Below are positions 43,246 through 56,329 of a DNA stretch of 64,000 nt, one piece after another. How positions within the stretch are numbered: position 1 is the first letter of the stretch; each line of letters starts with the position of its first letter. The stretch covers positions 63,704,638 to 63,768,637 of the forward strand of contig CM043699.1 of the NCBI GenBank assembly GCA_023935145.1. Reading direction: 5' to 3'. This DNA is from Bretschneidera sinensis (Eukaryota > Streptophyta > Magnoliopsida > Brassicales > Akaniaceae). The notes under the pieces are model-generated. The model saw only the letters and a program-made list of their open reading frames with translations. It searched no databases and was not told where the DNA came from. The translations under genes were made by a program, and so were the position numbers.

Positions 43246-44580
43246 AAGAATTCAATAAAGAAATAACAAGGTTCCAGGAATCTTTCCTAAGTTCGTTGCC
43301 TTCTTCCTATCTTGACTCAAATGTTTTATCTCAATTACTAGTTTCACATCCCCAACAAGATATTGGTAAATATTCAATCAAAGCACATAAATACCCTAAT
43401 GTAATTGCCATAAATTACTCTTTAATTCCAATTCAAACACACAAGATCTATCTTATAAATTATCAAGAAGCGACAATATATTTTAATAATAATACTGCAG
43501 TAACGGACAAATCTATAAGTTAGATCTACCAAAATCAATTGCATCTAACAACTTTGACATAAGAAAAGCTTAACTAGACTTATATGGAGAAAAAAAATGA
43601 AATCACCTGATTAAGAAGATCTAAGAGAAGAAGAACATAAATTACAGCTGTCACATGAATTCAAATCCTTCTTATTTAATCAAAGAGTAAATCATAAACA
43701 ATGTTTAACAATCAATCCATACAACTGAATCAAAGATAGAAATAAGAACAACTACACCTAAAAACTCATCCTTTCGCCTTGCTTGGAGTTTAGTTGGACA
43801 TGGAGTTCATCCTTGATCACCTTGAAAAAGAGGAAGATGAAATCTCTCTTCAAAAACTCTTGTCCTCTGTTCTCTGAGTCTAAATTCCTATATATATCTG
43901 TATAGAGACGGCTTTGTAGACGAAAAAATCATCCTAGGGTTTCTGTTCAGGCCATGTGCTTCTGCTGCTGTCCAAGCCCGGTTTTGCCTAACCTTTGTCT
44001 ACTAAAACTGCCCTAACTTTCTCTAGAAAAATCATATTTACGAGCCGTAAATTCTCCAGAAAATAGACATCCGTATCTTTCCAAGCAATATGGATCATCT
44101 CCTGATTCTTCCTGAATCAATACAGTTTAATCCGCAAAATGACTGATCTGTCACGCTGAAATCACATACAGCCTGACCTTTGTCTACTAAAACTCCCATA
44201 ACTTTCTCTAGAAAAATCATATTTATGAGCCGTAAAATTTTCCAGAATATAGACATACGGATCTTTCCAACTGTATATGGCTCATCTCCTGGTTCTTCCT
44301 GAATCATTACAGTTTAATCCGCAAAAATGACGAATTTGTACGGGCAATTCTGGCAATTTAGTGAAACTCCTTTCCAAATGCTTGTGAACATGCATAGAAT
44401 CTTTGTGGTTTAATCAACGTTAGCTTTCCATTTCTTTTAAAACCAAAATACCTGAAAATGGATCGAAATAAATCAATATACCAAGAATGACACTTAAGAA
44501 TTATTAAGGCATAAATGTGTAATCCAGCCCTAAATGCTAACAAATAAACACTATTAAGATGCATTTTCTGACTCTCATCA
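43246..44580 (-). repeat. 3' LTR of Athila B, right piece
   Basis: Resumes after the solo LTR (43246-43250 is the AAGAA target duplication) and runs to the LTR terminus CTCATCA. It holds two copies of the 188-bp module (43988-44345); the 5' LTR has three. Confidence 0.88.
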
Positions 44581-46061
44581 TAACCCCCAACTAGCTTATT
44601 GCTAGTCCCTAGGAATTTAAGCGAAAGAAAAATGAAATGAATTCTATACTGGAAATCAAAACAAAGCCCAAAATCCTAAAAACAAAACAAAGCAATGTTA
44701 GCGTTAATCCAAGAGTAATTCAACTTTTTGTCTCAAAAATTGCACATAACACACAACACATAGAATCATTAAATACCACCTAAGTCCAAAAACAATCCAA
44801 ACATCAACCTCATATTCGTTATCAACTCTTAAACATCCATCTTACCACACACCATTAATCCAAAAACCTGGATGATTTTATGCACAATATTCATAAATAC
44901 AAGTTTTGGCCTCTAAAAACATATTAAATTTCGTGACATCAATCACAGATCAAACTCCATAGGCTCACTTTTCAAATCACTCTCCACTAATGTAGAAAAA
45001 TCACACTACATCGGATCACTAGGTCTTTAATAGGCTTGTAACGTTAGGCTAAGGTAAAGGTCAAGAAAAAACGATAAGGATTAAACAAGTAAAAGAACTC
45101 AGTCTCTTAATTTTAAACACAACTTTTTTAAGCACTAAATAACCTTACTTCAACACCCAACTTATTCAACCATTTTTCGAGCATTTCTCTTAATAATTCA
45201 ACATTTTTTTTTATTTTTCTTTTCTAGCACATAATCATTCACCTCTGTTTTCATTCTTTACTTTTTTCCACAACCCCTAATTCTCTTAAAAGAAAGGTAA
45301 GGATAAAATATTTTTAGTCTCATAAAGGTTAGTAAATGGGCTATTGAAAGGAATAAGGCTAATTTTTTTTTTTAAAAAAAAAGGCTCAAACAGGTAACTA
45401 GCGATAAATATAACAAAAGTAAGCTTGAAAGGCTCAAACGGTCCAAAGATGGCCTACATCATATCCTAAGTAGTGTGCATTCTAGGATTTCGCATCAAGT
45501 TATTATCAAATAAGTTATAGGGCTTGTCGAGACCGCAAAAGTATTCACAAAACATTCGCACATAAAACTTCTCTAAATGTTTTAGACTAATCATGCAATC
45601 TTACCGCAAACCAGAGTCTCAAACTAAATGAAGATCGATACTTAAAATTATTCTCAAACCGAAGCAAGATTTAACTTCTTCTAAAAGCTATATACTATCT
45701 CAATTATAATCATATCATTGACATGTAAATTAACTCCAAAACTAACACAAAACATACTAAAAACAAACAAACTAAACCTAATTTTTTTAAAAAAATTCAA
45801 TTTTTCAAGAAATATTTTTTTTTTCTAATAATTTATCCTAACAAACGAATTAAAATGAAAAAGGGAAAGTGACACCAAATAATTCAATGGTATGAAATAG
45901 GAAATTTGTTTCCTCCACCCCCCCAACCTAAGACTTGCATTGTCCCCAATGTGAAAGAAAAAAGTCGAGAGAAAGAAAGAAAAAAAAAGTAAAGAAAACT
46001 AAATAAATAAATAAAAATGAAAAAAAATAAAACTAATGTATAATGGAATAAAAGTACCTGA
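44581..46061 (-). other. Athila B 3' non-coding region
   Basis: The polypurine tract complement lies at 44581-44592, followed by 1.5 kb of A/T-rich sequence without coding capacity. In many Athila elements an env-like gene occupies this place; none is visible here. Confidence 0.7.
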
Positions 46062-47195
46062 TTAAGAAGGATAAACCGGGGGCACCAAAGAGATCTCTTT
46101 GGGCCTATCTTCAACACGTTCATGTTCCAAGTAGAGCTTCAACCTCTGGCCATTAACTCGAAATGCACAACCGTCGGAGGGATCTTCAACTTCTACCACT
46201 CCATTTGGAAAAACACTATTCACAACATAAGGTCCCTTCCATCGTGATCGCAATTTTTCCGGACGGAAGTGTAACCGAGAATCATAAAGAAAAACTCGAT
46301 TACCTTATTCAAAAATTTTTCGAAGTATTTTCTGATCATGTACCGCTTTCATTCTTGACTTTAAGTCCTTAGCATTATCATATGCATCATTCCTCAACTC
46401 TGTAAGTTCACAATGTTGCATTTTCCTCTCCTCACCGGACATCTTCAAGTCATAATTAAAATTTTGAATAGCCCAATATGCTCTATGCTCAAGTTCTACC
46501 GGTAAGTGCCATGCTTTGTCGAATACTAACCGATAAGGAGATGCTCCAAGAACAGTCTTGTATGCTGTCCGATATGCCCAAAGCGCATCTGATAGGCGCA
46601 AAGACCAATCTTTTCGATTTGGATTTACTGTTTTTTCAAGTATTCGCTCAATCTCTCTATTTGCTAGTTCCACTTGGCCATTGGTTTGTGGATGATAAGC
46701 TGTAGAAACCTTATGGGTGACTCCATACCTGCGCATCAAAGCCTCAAAAGAACAGTAACAAAAATGTGACCCTTGATCACTAATTATAACACGTGGAGTA
46801 CCATACCTAGATAAAATATGATCTTTAAGAAATTTAACAGCAACTTTATTATCATTAGTGTGGTAAGGTATAGCTTCAACCCATTTAGAAGCATAATCAA
46901 CGGCAAGCAAAATGTAAAGATACTCAAAAGAAGGTGGGAATGGTCCAATAAAATCGATCCACCAACAATCAAAGATTTCCACCACTAAGATCGGGTTGAG
47001 AGGCATCATATGACGGTGGGACAATGAACCTAGCTTTTGACGTTTTTCACATGAACGACAAAACTCATTAGTATCCTTGAATAAAGTAAGCCAATAAAAA
47101 CTACATGGCAAAATTTTTGCGGCTGTCTTTTTAATAGAAAAATGACCACCACAAGCATAGGTATGATAAAAAGTTAACACACTATCAATTTCCAT
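46062..47195 (-). pseudogene. Athila B integrase
   Basis: Two long frames: 47195-46305 and, after one stop, to 46062. The zinc domain includes '[14 protein letters not shown]' and 'FCRSCEKRQ'. The core contains the DDE positions in 'DFIGPFPP', 'ISDQGSHF' and '[15 protein letters not shown]'. The C-terminal GKR-like segment 'LRSRWKGPYVVNSVFPNG' ends the polyprotein. A single stop near 46303 separates the tail; otherwise it is remarkably complete. Confidence 0.85.
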
Positions 47196-47239
47196 ATCCA
47201 GAATGCATCTTCTTATTATTTGATTGGGGCAATATTTAA

Positions 47240-47871
47240 AAAGATATTCTTGAACTTAGCCAAAACTTACGCTTTTCTTGCGAACCCCATGTAGATGGAA
47301 CTTGATGAGAAACCAAGTAATTTGCAATGTTGGCATACCATGGTGTGTGACAAAGGACAGCAAATAATTTCTCATCCGGAAAGGCTTTGTGAATGGGCAA
47401 AATGTCGGTATCATTCTTAAATTCCAAACGAGATAGATGGTCTGCCACAACATTTTCTACCCCCTTTTTGTCTTTGATGGTCAAGTCAAATTCCTACAAA
47501 AGCAAAATTAAACGTATTAAACGGGCCTTAGCATCCATTATTGAGAAACAAAATTTAAGGGCAGAGTGATTCGTGAATATAGTGATAGGTGAACCAATTA
47601 AATAAGAGCAAAATTTATCCAATGCAAATACTACAGCTCGTAATTCTTTCTCGGTTGTGGTGTACATCATTTGAGAATAATTCAAGGTTCTACTAGCCTA
47701 ATAAACAAAAAATAGTTTTCCCTCCCTTCTTTGTCCTAAAACAGCCCCTAAAGCATAGTCACTAGCATCACATATAATCTCAAAAGGCAAGGTAAAATCA
47801 GGTGATTGCATAATAAGGGCAGTTGTAAGCTTAGAGACAAGTGTCCTAAAGGCTTTCTCACATTCGGGGCT
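47240..47871 (-). pseudogene. Athila B RNase H
   Basis: Motifs 'IICDASDYALGAVLGQ', 'YTTTEKELRAVVFAL' and 'IFTNHSALKF' are present; the last normally reads T-D-H, so a catalytic aspartate appears changed to asparagine. Stops lie near 47697 and 47494. Confidence 0.8.
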
Positions 47872-48843
47872 CTACTTAAACTCGGTATCCTTCAACAAAA
47901 GGTTGCATAAAGGTCTAGAGATAGCAATAAAATTTTGAATAAACCTTCTATAAAACCCGGCATACCCTAGAAAAGACCTAACATCTTTAATATTCTTAGG
48001 AGTGGATAGTTTAAAGATTAATTCAATTTTCGATTTATCCACTTCTATCCTCTTTTCGGACACTATATGGCCCAAAACTATTCCGGAAGACACCATAAAA
48101 TGGCACTTCTCCCAATTACGCACAAGGCCCTTCTCTTCACACATACACAAAACATTTTTCAAGTTAGGTAAACATGAATCAAAAGAAGTTCCAAACACAG
48201 TTAAATCATCCATAAACACTTCCATACATTTTTCAACCATGTCACTAAAAATACTCATCATGCATCTTTGAAAAGTAGCCAGTGCATTACACAAACCAAT
48301 GGGCATTCTACGAAAAGCAAAAGTACCAAAAGGATAAGTAAAGGTGGTATTCTCTTGATCCTTTAAGGCAATTCTTATTTGGTAGTATCCCGAATACCCA
48401 TCTAAAAAGCAATAGAAAGGATGACCAGCCACACGTTTTAAGATTTGATCTATGAATGGAAGGGGAAAATGGTCTTTCTGAGTAGCCGAATTATATTTCC
48501 TATAATCAATGCACATATGCCACCCGGTCACTACCTTAGTTGGTACTAACACCCCCTCTTCATTTTCTACCACGGTCACCCCGTCTTTCTTAAGAACTAC
48601 TTGAGTTGGACTAATCCACTTACTATTGGATATTGGATATATAATTCCCGTATCTAATAGCTTTAAGACTTTTTTCTTAACTACCTCTTTCATAGTTGGA
48701 TTTAGCCTTCTTTGTGGGTCTCTACGAGAGTTAGCTCCTTCTTCTAGATAAATCTTATGGGAATAAATTAAAGGGCTAATACTTTTGATGTCGGCTATAG
48801 TCCAACCTAATGCAAATTTATGCTCTCTTAACAAATTCAACAA
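47872..48843 (-). pseudogene. Athila B reverse transcriptase (long open frame)
   Basis: About 323 codons without a stop. The seven blocks are visible: 'DTGIIYPISNSKW', 'MCIDYRKYNSATQKDHFPLP', 'FYCFLDGYSGYYQI', 'TFAFRRMPIGLCNA' and the catalytic 'CMEVFMDDLTVFG', then 'GFYRRFIQNF'. The catalytic aspartates are present. It is one part of a broken polyprotein, so it is called a pseudogene, but this domain itself looks undamaged. It serves as the reference showing what A1 and A2 lack after 'GHDYYC'. Confidence 0.88.
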
Positions 48844-49280
48844 TTAATCACATTGAACATCACTAAGTTCGAAAGAAATAATAACTGGAAAGGTATCACC
48901 TGGGCCTAAGAAGGCATGTTTGAGCCCTTTGGGTAGCAGAGCTAAATTAAGCGTTGGTGTCTCCTCGAAAGATGGTTTGGGTGTCTCTCTCTCTTTAGGC
49001 AACTCCTCAAAGCATGGTTGCCATGATTTCTTAATAAATCCATGCGACTTATCAAAAACATCAATGACATAAGGATAAATTGAAGAATCATCAAAATCAA
49101 AATTATTAAGAAGGAATTCCAAAGAATAGAATTATCTTTAATGTTCTCATGCTCCAAAATAAGCTCATCGATCATGTAAGTGTCGAAACACTCATTCTCT
49201 TCATGTGACTGCCTTGAGACTCAGAAAACATTCATCTCTAGAGTCATATTTTCAAATAATAATGTCATTAGACAATTCCT

Positions 49281-50090
49281 TCAGTGGCAAGGAATGGTCT
49301 TCCAAGTATCGAAGGAAATTTTGACTTTGTGTTCACAATAGAAATGGTTTTCCTTCTTACCGATCGATACTTGGTTTATGGAAGATGTCTTTGTGGAAAC
49401 ATTGTACATTGAAGGTATTGTGGAAGATGTCAAAATTTCCTTCAGTGGCAAGGAAATTTGCACTAAGACATCTTCCACAATACCTTTTGGTTTTCTTACC
49501 GACCGATCTGCTAATTGAAGTACCACGGAAGTCGATTTGATCTCACCTAGATCGAGTTACAAGTAAACGGAGTAGGGCATGAGATTCACACTAGCCCCCA
49601 AATCTAGCATTGCTTGGCCACAAGCTTTGTTTCCAATTTGACAAGCCACCGTAGGACAGCCCAGATCTTTATACTTGGGCAGTGTCTTGCTATCAATTAC
49701 TGCACTTGCTTGCTCTATTAAGAATGTCATCTTCTTGACATTGTGTCTCCTCTTGAGTGTGCAAAGATCCTTAATGACTTTAGCATAGTTGGGAAACTGT
49801 TTTATGACATGAAGAAAAGGAAGGTTAATTTTAACTTGCTTAAGTTGCTCAAGAATCTCACCTTTTAATGCCGAATTTCTGTCCTTAGGTTTAATGAGTG
49901 CTTGAGGGAAAGGCACCGGTATGGAATCACTATGGGCATCTTGTTCCTTGGGGGCTTCATCCTTATTACTCATGGTGTTAGGAATTAAGCTTGATGGTAG
50001 AGTGGGTCCATTAATTTCCTTACCGCTGCGAGTAGTCATAGCATTAACCTCTTTAACATTTTGATTGTCGGGATTGGAGGTTTGTGCCAT
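49281..50090 (-). pseudogene. Athila B gag C-terminus and protease
   Basis: Opens with 'MTTRSGKEINGP', the Athila gag tail, then 'LKQVKINLPFLHVIKQFPNYAK' and the protease active-site region 'AMLDLGASVNLMPYSVYL' (D-L-G-A-S). A stop and a rearranged stretch follow. After it comes 'QLADRSVRKPKGIVEDVL', which breaks up in sequence containing a small inverted repeat (49414-49485). The protease is therefore truncated. Confidence 0.82.
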
Positions 50091-50359
50091 ATGTTATCCT
50101 CTTGGATTAGGTTGTGGCTACGATGGAAAATGACTTTGCTCTTAAACCGTCAACAAATTAGTCAACTTGGTGAGTTGGCTTTTTTATCACCTTTTCTTCT
50201 TCTTTGACCCCTTATTGCTAGAGGAGCAACCATTGATTTATCTTGCCTTACTCTTCCACACTCTAGGTATGTAGCTGCATAAATGAATTAAAAGCATCTT
50301 TCAAAGGTAAAGATTGTTGTGGTGCATTAGATGAAGTTGCTTCCGGTCTCCATTGGGTA

Positions 50360-51511
50360 CTAGATTAGGTAGAAGGTTGTATCGGATCTCCAACTAAAAT
50401 TAGGGTGATTCTTCCAACCGGGATTGAAGATGTTAGAGTAGGGTAAGTATGTTTTCTTAAAGGGTATACCTAAAGCATTGCACTCTTTCTTCATCTTAAA
50501 ATAGGTTGGACAATCCCTAAGTACATGATCTACCCCATTACACATAAAACAAGGTTCGTGGGACTCTACCCTAGCAGCTAGTTCGGGGGCTCTAGCATCC
50601 TTGGTTTTTAAAACCTTAATTTCCTTAGTTAGGACCTCTGAATAGGCTTTAAGGCTATCCTCTTCCTTAAGTTTATAAATTTCAGCGGTTTGGTTTCTCT
50701 TGGTACTTTCTATGGCATTGGGTCCCATCCAAGTGTGGGCTTTTTTTAATAAGTCATCTAAAAAATCTATGGCTTTGTCGGGATCTTTTTGAAGAAAATC
50801 TCCATTACACATCATTTCTATAAATCATCTTTCCCTACTTAGAAGTCCATCATATAAATAGCTAACTAACCGCCAACTCTCATACCCGTGGTGTGGACAA
50901 GAATTCAAAAGGTCTTTAAAATGTTCCCAAACTTGATATAAGGTTTCACTCTCTTTTTGTGTAAAGTTTGAGATTTGTCTCTTGAGGTTATTAGTCTTAT
51001 GGGTTGGGAAATACTTTTGGAAGAAGGCTTGTGCCATCTCAACCCAACTACCTATAGAACTAGGCCTTAATGAGTACAACCAAACCTTGGCCTTATCTTT
51101 AAGCGAAAAGAGGAAAAACCTAAGTTTGACGGTGTCTAACATATCGGCCCTACTTTGAAAGGTTGCTACTACTTCCTCAAATTCCCTGACATAAGAGTTT
51201 GCATTCTCTAATCCATGGAAAGTTGGTAGCAATTGAATCATGTCCGGCTTAAACTCAGGTTGTTGAACATTAGGGGGGAACATGATACAAGATGGTGTGG
51301 TCATTCGGCTAGGGTGCAAGTAGTCCTTAAGTGTCCTAGCAACATTCCAATTGTTATTGTTGGCCATGTTAACAAAATTCTCTAAATTCTTGTTTGGGTG
51401 TACACTATGATTTGATTTAGGCGAGCTTTCACTATCGGACAAAGAAGGAGAGGGTAACTCTATTTCGGGTTTTTTAATGAATCTACCTCGCTTATCTCTA
51501 AGTCTACGCAT
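50360..51511 (-). pseudogene. Athila B gag
   Basis: Starts at ATG 51511 ('MRRLRDKRGRFIKKPEIELP'). A retrotransposon gag core follows ('FKPDMIQLLPTFHGLENANS', 'VKLRFFLFSLKDKAKVWLYS', 'FFQKYFPTHKT'). One stop near 50825 splits it. The second half carries an intact CCHC knuckle 'CFMCNGVDHVLRDC'. Confidence 0.87.
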
Positions 51512-51668
51512 ACACCAAAGGAATTAGAGGGGAGATGAATAAAGAAAACAAAATCAAATCAAAACAGAAAATCAAAACAAAGAGCAAAGAATAATGTTAC
51601 CGTCTTGTCTCAAAGTTGACAATCTTCCTTGTAATTAAGCGTAGTTCCCCAGCAAAGGCGCCAAAATT

Positions 51669-53501
51669 TGATAACGCTCAAAATAACACACGATTATTAT
51701 GTATAGCTGAGGTGTCGATCCCACGAGGAAAGCAAATTACAAGAGAAAGTGTAAACCTTAACACTAAACGATAAAGTTCAAATAAGAAAATATGAGTTTT
51801 ACGAATGAAATTAAATAAAAGAGTTGTGAAAATATAATGAAGAATTCAATAAAGAAATAACAAGGATCCAGGAATCCTTCCAAAGTTCATTGCCTTATTC
51901 CTATCTTGACTTAAATGTTTTATCTCAATTACTAGTTTCACATCCCAGATAAGCAAATGGTAAATATTCAATCAAAGCACATAAGTACCCTAATGTAAGG
52001 AATCATTCCTAAGTTCATTGCTTTATTCCTATCTTGACTCAAATGTTTTATCTCAATTACTAGTTTCACATCCCAAACAAGAAATTGGTAAATATTCAAT
52101 CAAAGCGCATAAATACCCTAATGTAATTGTCATAAATTACTCCTTAATTCCAATTCAAACACATAAGATCTATCTTATAAATTATCAAGAAGCGACAATA
52201 TATTTTAATAATAATACTGCATTAATGGACAAACCTATAAGATAGATCTACCGAAATCAATTTCATCTGACAACTTTGACACAAGAAAAGCTTGACTAGA
52301 CTTATATGGAGAAGAAGAATGCAATCACCGGATTAAGAAGATCTAAGAGAAGAAGAACATAAATTGCAACTGTCATATGAATTCAAATCCTTCTTATTTA
52401 ATCAAAGAGTAAATCATAAACAATGTTTAATAATCAATCCATACAACTAAATCAAAGATAGAAATAAGAACAACTACACCTAGAAACTCATCCTTTCGCC
52501 TTGCTTGGAGTTTAGTTGGACATGGAGTTCATCCTTGATCACCTTGAAGAATAAGAAGATAGAAGCTCTCTTCAAAAACTCTCGTCTCCTATTCTCTGAG
52601 TCTAGATTCCTATATATAGCTATATGGAGACAGTTTTGTAGATAGAAAAGTCACCCTAGGGTTTCTGTTTAGGTTGTGTGCTTCTGATGTTGTCCAGGCC
52701 CGGTTCTGCCTGACCTTTTTCTACTAAACCTGCCATAACTCTCTCTAGAAAAATCATATTTATGAGCCATAAAATTCATCAGAAAATAGACATCCAGATC
52801 TTTCTAAGCATATATGGCTCATCTCCTAGTTCTTCCTAAATCAATACAGTTTAATCCGCAAAATGACTGATCTGTCACGCTGAAATCACACAGCCTGACC
52901 TTTGTCTACTAAAACTGCCATAAATTTCTCTAGAAAGATCATATTTACAAGCTGTAAAATTCTCCAGAAAATAGACATCCGGATCTTTCCATGCATATAT
53001 GATTCATCTCTGGATTCTTGCTGAATCAATACAGTTTAATCCGCAAAATGACTGATCTGTCATGCTGAAATCACGCACAGCCTAACCTTTGTCTACTAAA
53101 ACTGCCATAACTGTTTCTAGAAAAATCATATTTATGAGCTGTAAAATTCTCTAGAAAATAGACATCCAGATCTTTTCAAGAGTATATGGCTTATTGCTTG
53201 GTTCTTCCTGAATCAATACATTTTAATCCACAAAAATGACTGATTTGTATGGGCAATTCTGGCAATTTAGTGAAACTCTTTTTCAAATGCTTGGGAACAT
53301 GCATAGAATCTTTGTGCTTTAATCAACGTTAGCTTTTCCATCTCTTTAAAACCCAAAATACCTAAAAATGCATCGAAATAAATCAATATACTAAGAATGA
53401 CACTTAAGAATTATTAAAGCATAAATGTGTAATCGAGCCCTAAATCAACCCTAAATGCTAACAAATAAACACTATTAAGATGCATTTTCTGACTCTTATG
53501 A
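51669..53501 (-). repeat. 5' LTR of Athila B (1,833 bp)
   Basis: Terminal TGATAACGCT (left) and CTTATGA (right). It is about 330 bp longer than the 3' LTR because of an extra 188-bp unit (three copies at 52709-53270) and a tandem duplication of roughly 120 bp near 51890-52125. Confidence 0.88.
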
Positions 53502-55050
53502 AGAGTCCACAAGCATATTGGCTTCGCGAAAAATATGGGTAATAGTCATGTGTGTAGTATTTAGTGATTTAATTTCTCGAGTTATGTACTTCAAATCCCA
53601 TGGACAAGTACATAAACCAAGAATTAAATAAACAAGTAATTTTGAATCACATTCTACGATAGTCAAAGTAAAATTATGTTCATGCATTAATTTCAAACCA
53701 GATAAAAGGGCTAGTGCTTCCGCTTTATTATTGGAGCAAGATTCAAATGAGTAAGAATAAGCTAGAAGGAATGAAAATCCATTTCTAAATATCCCCCCGC
53801 CCGCACTACCTTTAGCTGAACAAGAACCATCAGTGTTAAGTTTAATTTGTCCAGGAGGCACAAGGCTCCATCGAATCCAAATACCTTTATGAATTGAGAG
53901 AGAGATGATTTTAATGTTAATAGCATTAATGCATAACATTTCATGAAAAGGTATAGAAGATTTAGGCTTAATAAACTTAGAACTATCCATTATACCTTCT
54001 TTAGTACGAGCAATCAAATTTTTAAACAAATAGATTTACCTTCTTGTCTAATTTCATTATGCATCCTCCAAATATTCCAGCATCCCCATAATAAAGTACA
54101 AATATGAGTGATACCAAATTAAGATGATAGAGAATTATTACTGAGCCAATTATCAAATAAAGCATGAATGGAATGAGCATGATTAACATCAAATCTAACA
54201 CCAAAATAATCCCAAACCACATTAGCAAGAATACTATGAAAAAAAAAAGGTGATATTTCAATGTTGCTTAAATGACAACATGAACATTTAGAAGCCAAAT
54301 GGACGCCTACTTCTTTTATTTTTGAGTCTACAGAGAGGCCACCAAAAATCAATTTCCAAATAAAGTAACTTACTTTTGGTGGAATCCAAATGTTTCATAT
54401 TTTTTTGGCCCATTTAAAAGGTCTATTTTTAATTCTAATTTTGTTCTAATATTCTTTAGTTGTAAATATAACTGATTGAGAATGTGTCTATATTAATTTA
54501 TTATGTGTACCATTAAGATTAACGGCTTTTGCAGCATCAAATAATAGATGAAAATCTGATTTAATTATGTTCATTTTATCTACATCTTCAACAACCTCCT
54601 TAAAAGAAGAAGACTCGAAAGGAGGAAAATCAATAGAGATATTCATACTATTCCATTTATTGTTCCAAAAATTTATAGATCCATCACCTAAAATCCATAT
54701 AGATTGTTCTTTTAAATAAAGGAAAGATAGTGCTATAGATTTCCAAATTTTTGAAGCAAACGATGGAACCCTAAGACCCAGAATTTAGATTCCATACTTT
54801 CTCCTCATAAAAGAACTCCATAAAGAATTAGATTGTAAAAAATTCTAAGCTAATTTGGATTAAAGACTCTTATGAATTTCATTTAGTCTTCTAATACCTA
54901 GACCTTCATCAAGAGGTTTGCAAATACGGTCCCATGAGATCCATTTTTTTCTAACTTGAAATCCTGAATTCCAAAAAAAGGAAGAGAATTTACTCTCTAA
55001 AGATTTTAGAAAGCTAAGGGGAGGCAAAATATCTGCTAGAGTATGAATAG
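53502..55050 (-). mobile_element. LINE (L1-type) ORF2 C-terminal part, 5'-truncated
   Basis: The minus strand shows the end of an L1 reverse transcriptase ('PPLSFLKSLESKFSSFFW', 'ICKPLDEGLGIRRLNE'), a zf-RVT zinc region ('IWKLIFGGLSVDSK', 'ASKCSCC') and an RNase H domain (53507-54010) with 'IKLNTDGSC', 'NNKAEALALLSGL', 'VECDSKLLVYL' and 'HIFREANMLVD'. Several stops occur upstream. It is 5'-truncated near 55050, as is usual for LINEs. The RNase H part is one frame of about 170 codons, cut by the Athila B insertion. I found no LINE target duplication. Confidence 0.82.
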
Positions 55051-55489
55051 ATTAAACGACCCATCCCGGGTTGGCCACCCCCGAGACGATGTCGTCACAT
55101 TTTAAAATCCTAGCAAGACACATATATGCAACAATATAAAACATCAACTGAAATTATCTACATATATAAATCCTCAACCCTCAACAGAGGAGTTACATTA
55201 TTAAGATCTCAACTGAAACATTATATACAACATATTATGCATGAATATTTACAAATATTTTTTTATCTTTCCGTTAGTCTGAGGATGTGGACCACGTGGC
55301 TTATAGAAAATGATTCGGTCTGAATCTCAGCTTAATATTCTATCTGTCCTAACTGCTACATGAAATTATTTAACAATGAGGAGTGAGCTTCATAAGCTCA
55401 GTGAATTAAATTTACTAGAAGTACTCGATTATATACTTCCAGCCACATCTTATAATTCAATCATTTCTGGCTCTTAATTTTTAATTTTT
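55051..55489. other. Degraded LTR-like stretch
   Basis: Begins AAACGACCCATCCCGGGTTG, a start resembling some plant Gypsy LTRs, followed by 'GAGCTTCATAAGCTCAGTG'. No partner LTR is in the window. Classification is uncertain. Confidence 0.35.
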
Positions 55490-56136
55490 CTTCTTCAAGA
55501 CTTTCTTACCTTTAGGCTTAGAGAAAAAAACTCTATCGACAACCATAATAGTTGTTTTGCCTTTCTTGATCATATTCTCAATAGTCTTCAACATGTTTAC
55601 AAGTTCTGGAAACATAACTATTGAACTGAGAAAATGAGTCTGGAAAGGATTATAGAATCAAGTCATTACTCAACCCTGCATCCATATGAAATTCGGGCCT
55701 ATCTAGTTGCTTAATATAGTTGATCATCTGCAATCCACGCTGATAAACTGATGGTCTTTCGGGCATCCTAGCCATAAAGAGGACTTTAGAGATTTAGAAC
55801 CTTGCATTACCACTATGCTCACCATACAAATCTTGTAGATGAAGAAATATCGCAAATGCCCTTTTAAATTTATTATGTTGCTTCTTAAGCTCATTAGACA
55901 TAAATGTTAGCGTGTAGCACTTTGCCTTCATGTCATCCCCTTATCTTTTTTTCATAAATAATGACCTCTTCTTTCAGAACATTCTCGACAAGATTAGTTG
56001 GGAGTGATCGATCAAGAACATTGGCTATTTCCTCAAAATTGAAAACAATTCTAAAGTTCCTTATCCAATCAAGAAAGTCTGACCTAGTAAGCTTGTTTGT
56101 ATCAAGGATTCTAAATTGTGGGTTGAGATTAGCCAT
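55490..56136 (-). pseudogene. Copia gag fragment
   Basis: Minus-strand start ATG at 56136 ('MANLNPQFRILDTNKLTRSD', 'WIRNFRIVFNFEEIANVLDR') is the N-terminus of a common plant Copia gag. Decayed continuation is visible to about 55490 ('MSNELKKQH', 'HLQDLYGEHSG', Lys-rich end). There is no LTR, primer site or pol next to it. Confidence 0.7.
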
Positions 56137-56329
56137 TACGATATAAACTTAATGTAACAACATATAAATTAATATTTATTCATTTTATTAACTACCATAA
56201 AGATTTGGTCTGTAATCTAAATTATGTATTGTACTCTTATTTTCGATTCCCATTATCCTCAATGTGGAAAGCATAAAGCCCTTTTGGAAGGTTTCCTAGT
56301 GGGGATCACAATTCTATCACTTAAACATT

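Larger units (their letters stand above)
29801..53501 (-). mobile_element. Athila-like Gypsy element B, with nested insertions
   Basis: Minus-strand Gypsy element. Its 5' LTR is 51669-53501; its 3' LTR is 29801-29976 plus 43251-44580, split by later insertions. Perfect target duplication AGAGT. The primer binding site (51646-51663 on the minus strand, TGGCGCC...TGGGGA) and the polypurine tract (AGTTGGGGGTTA, 44581-44592) are of Athila type, as is the gag segment 'MTTRSGKEI'. The coding order is gag, protease, reverse transcriptase, RNase H, integrase. There is no env-like frame in the 1.5 kb after integrase. It is the best-preserved Gypsy coding region in the window, though not intact. Confidence 0.92.

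Noticed and set aside
44581..46061. Athila env-like gene
   Set aside because: No frame of useful length or transmembrane pattern was found between integrase and the LTR.
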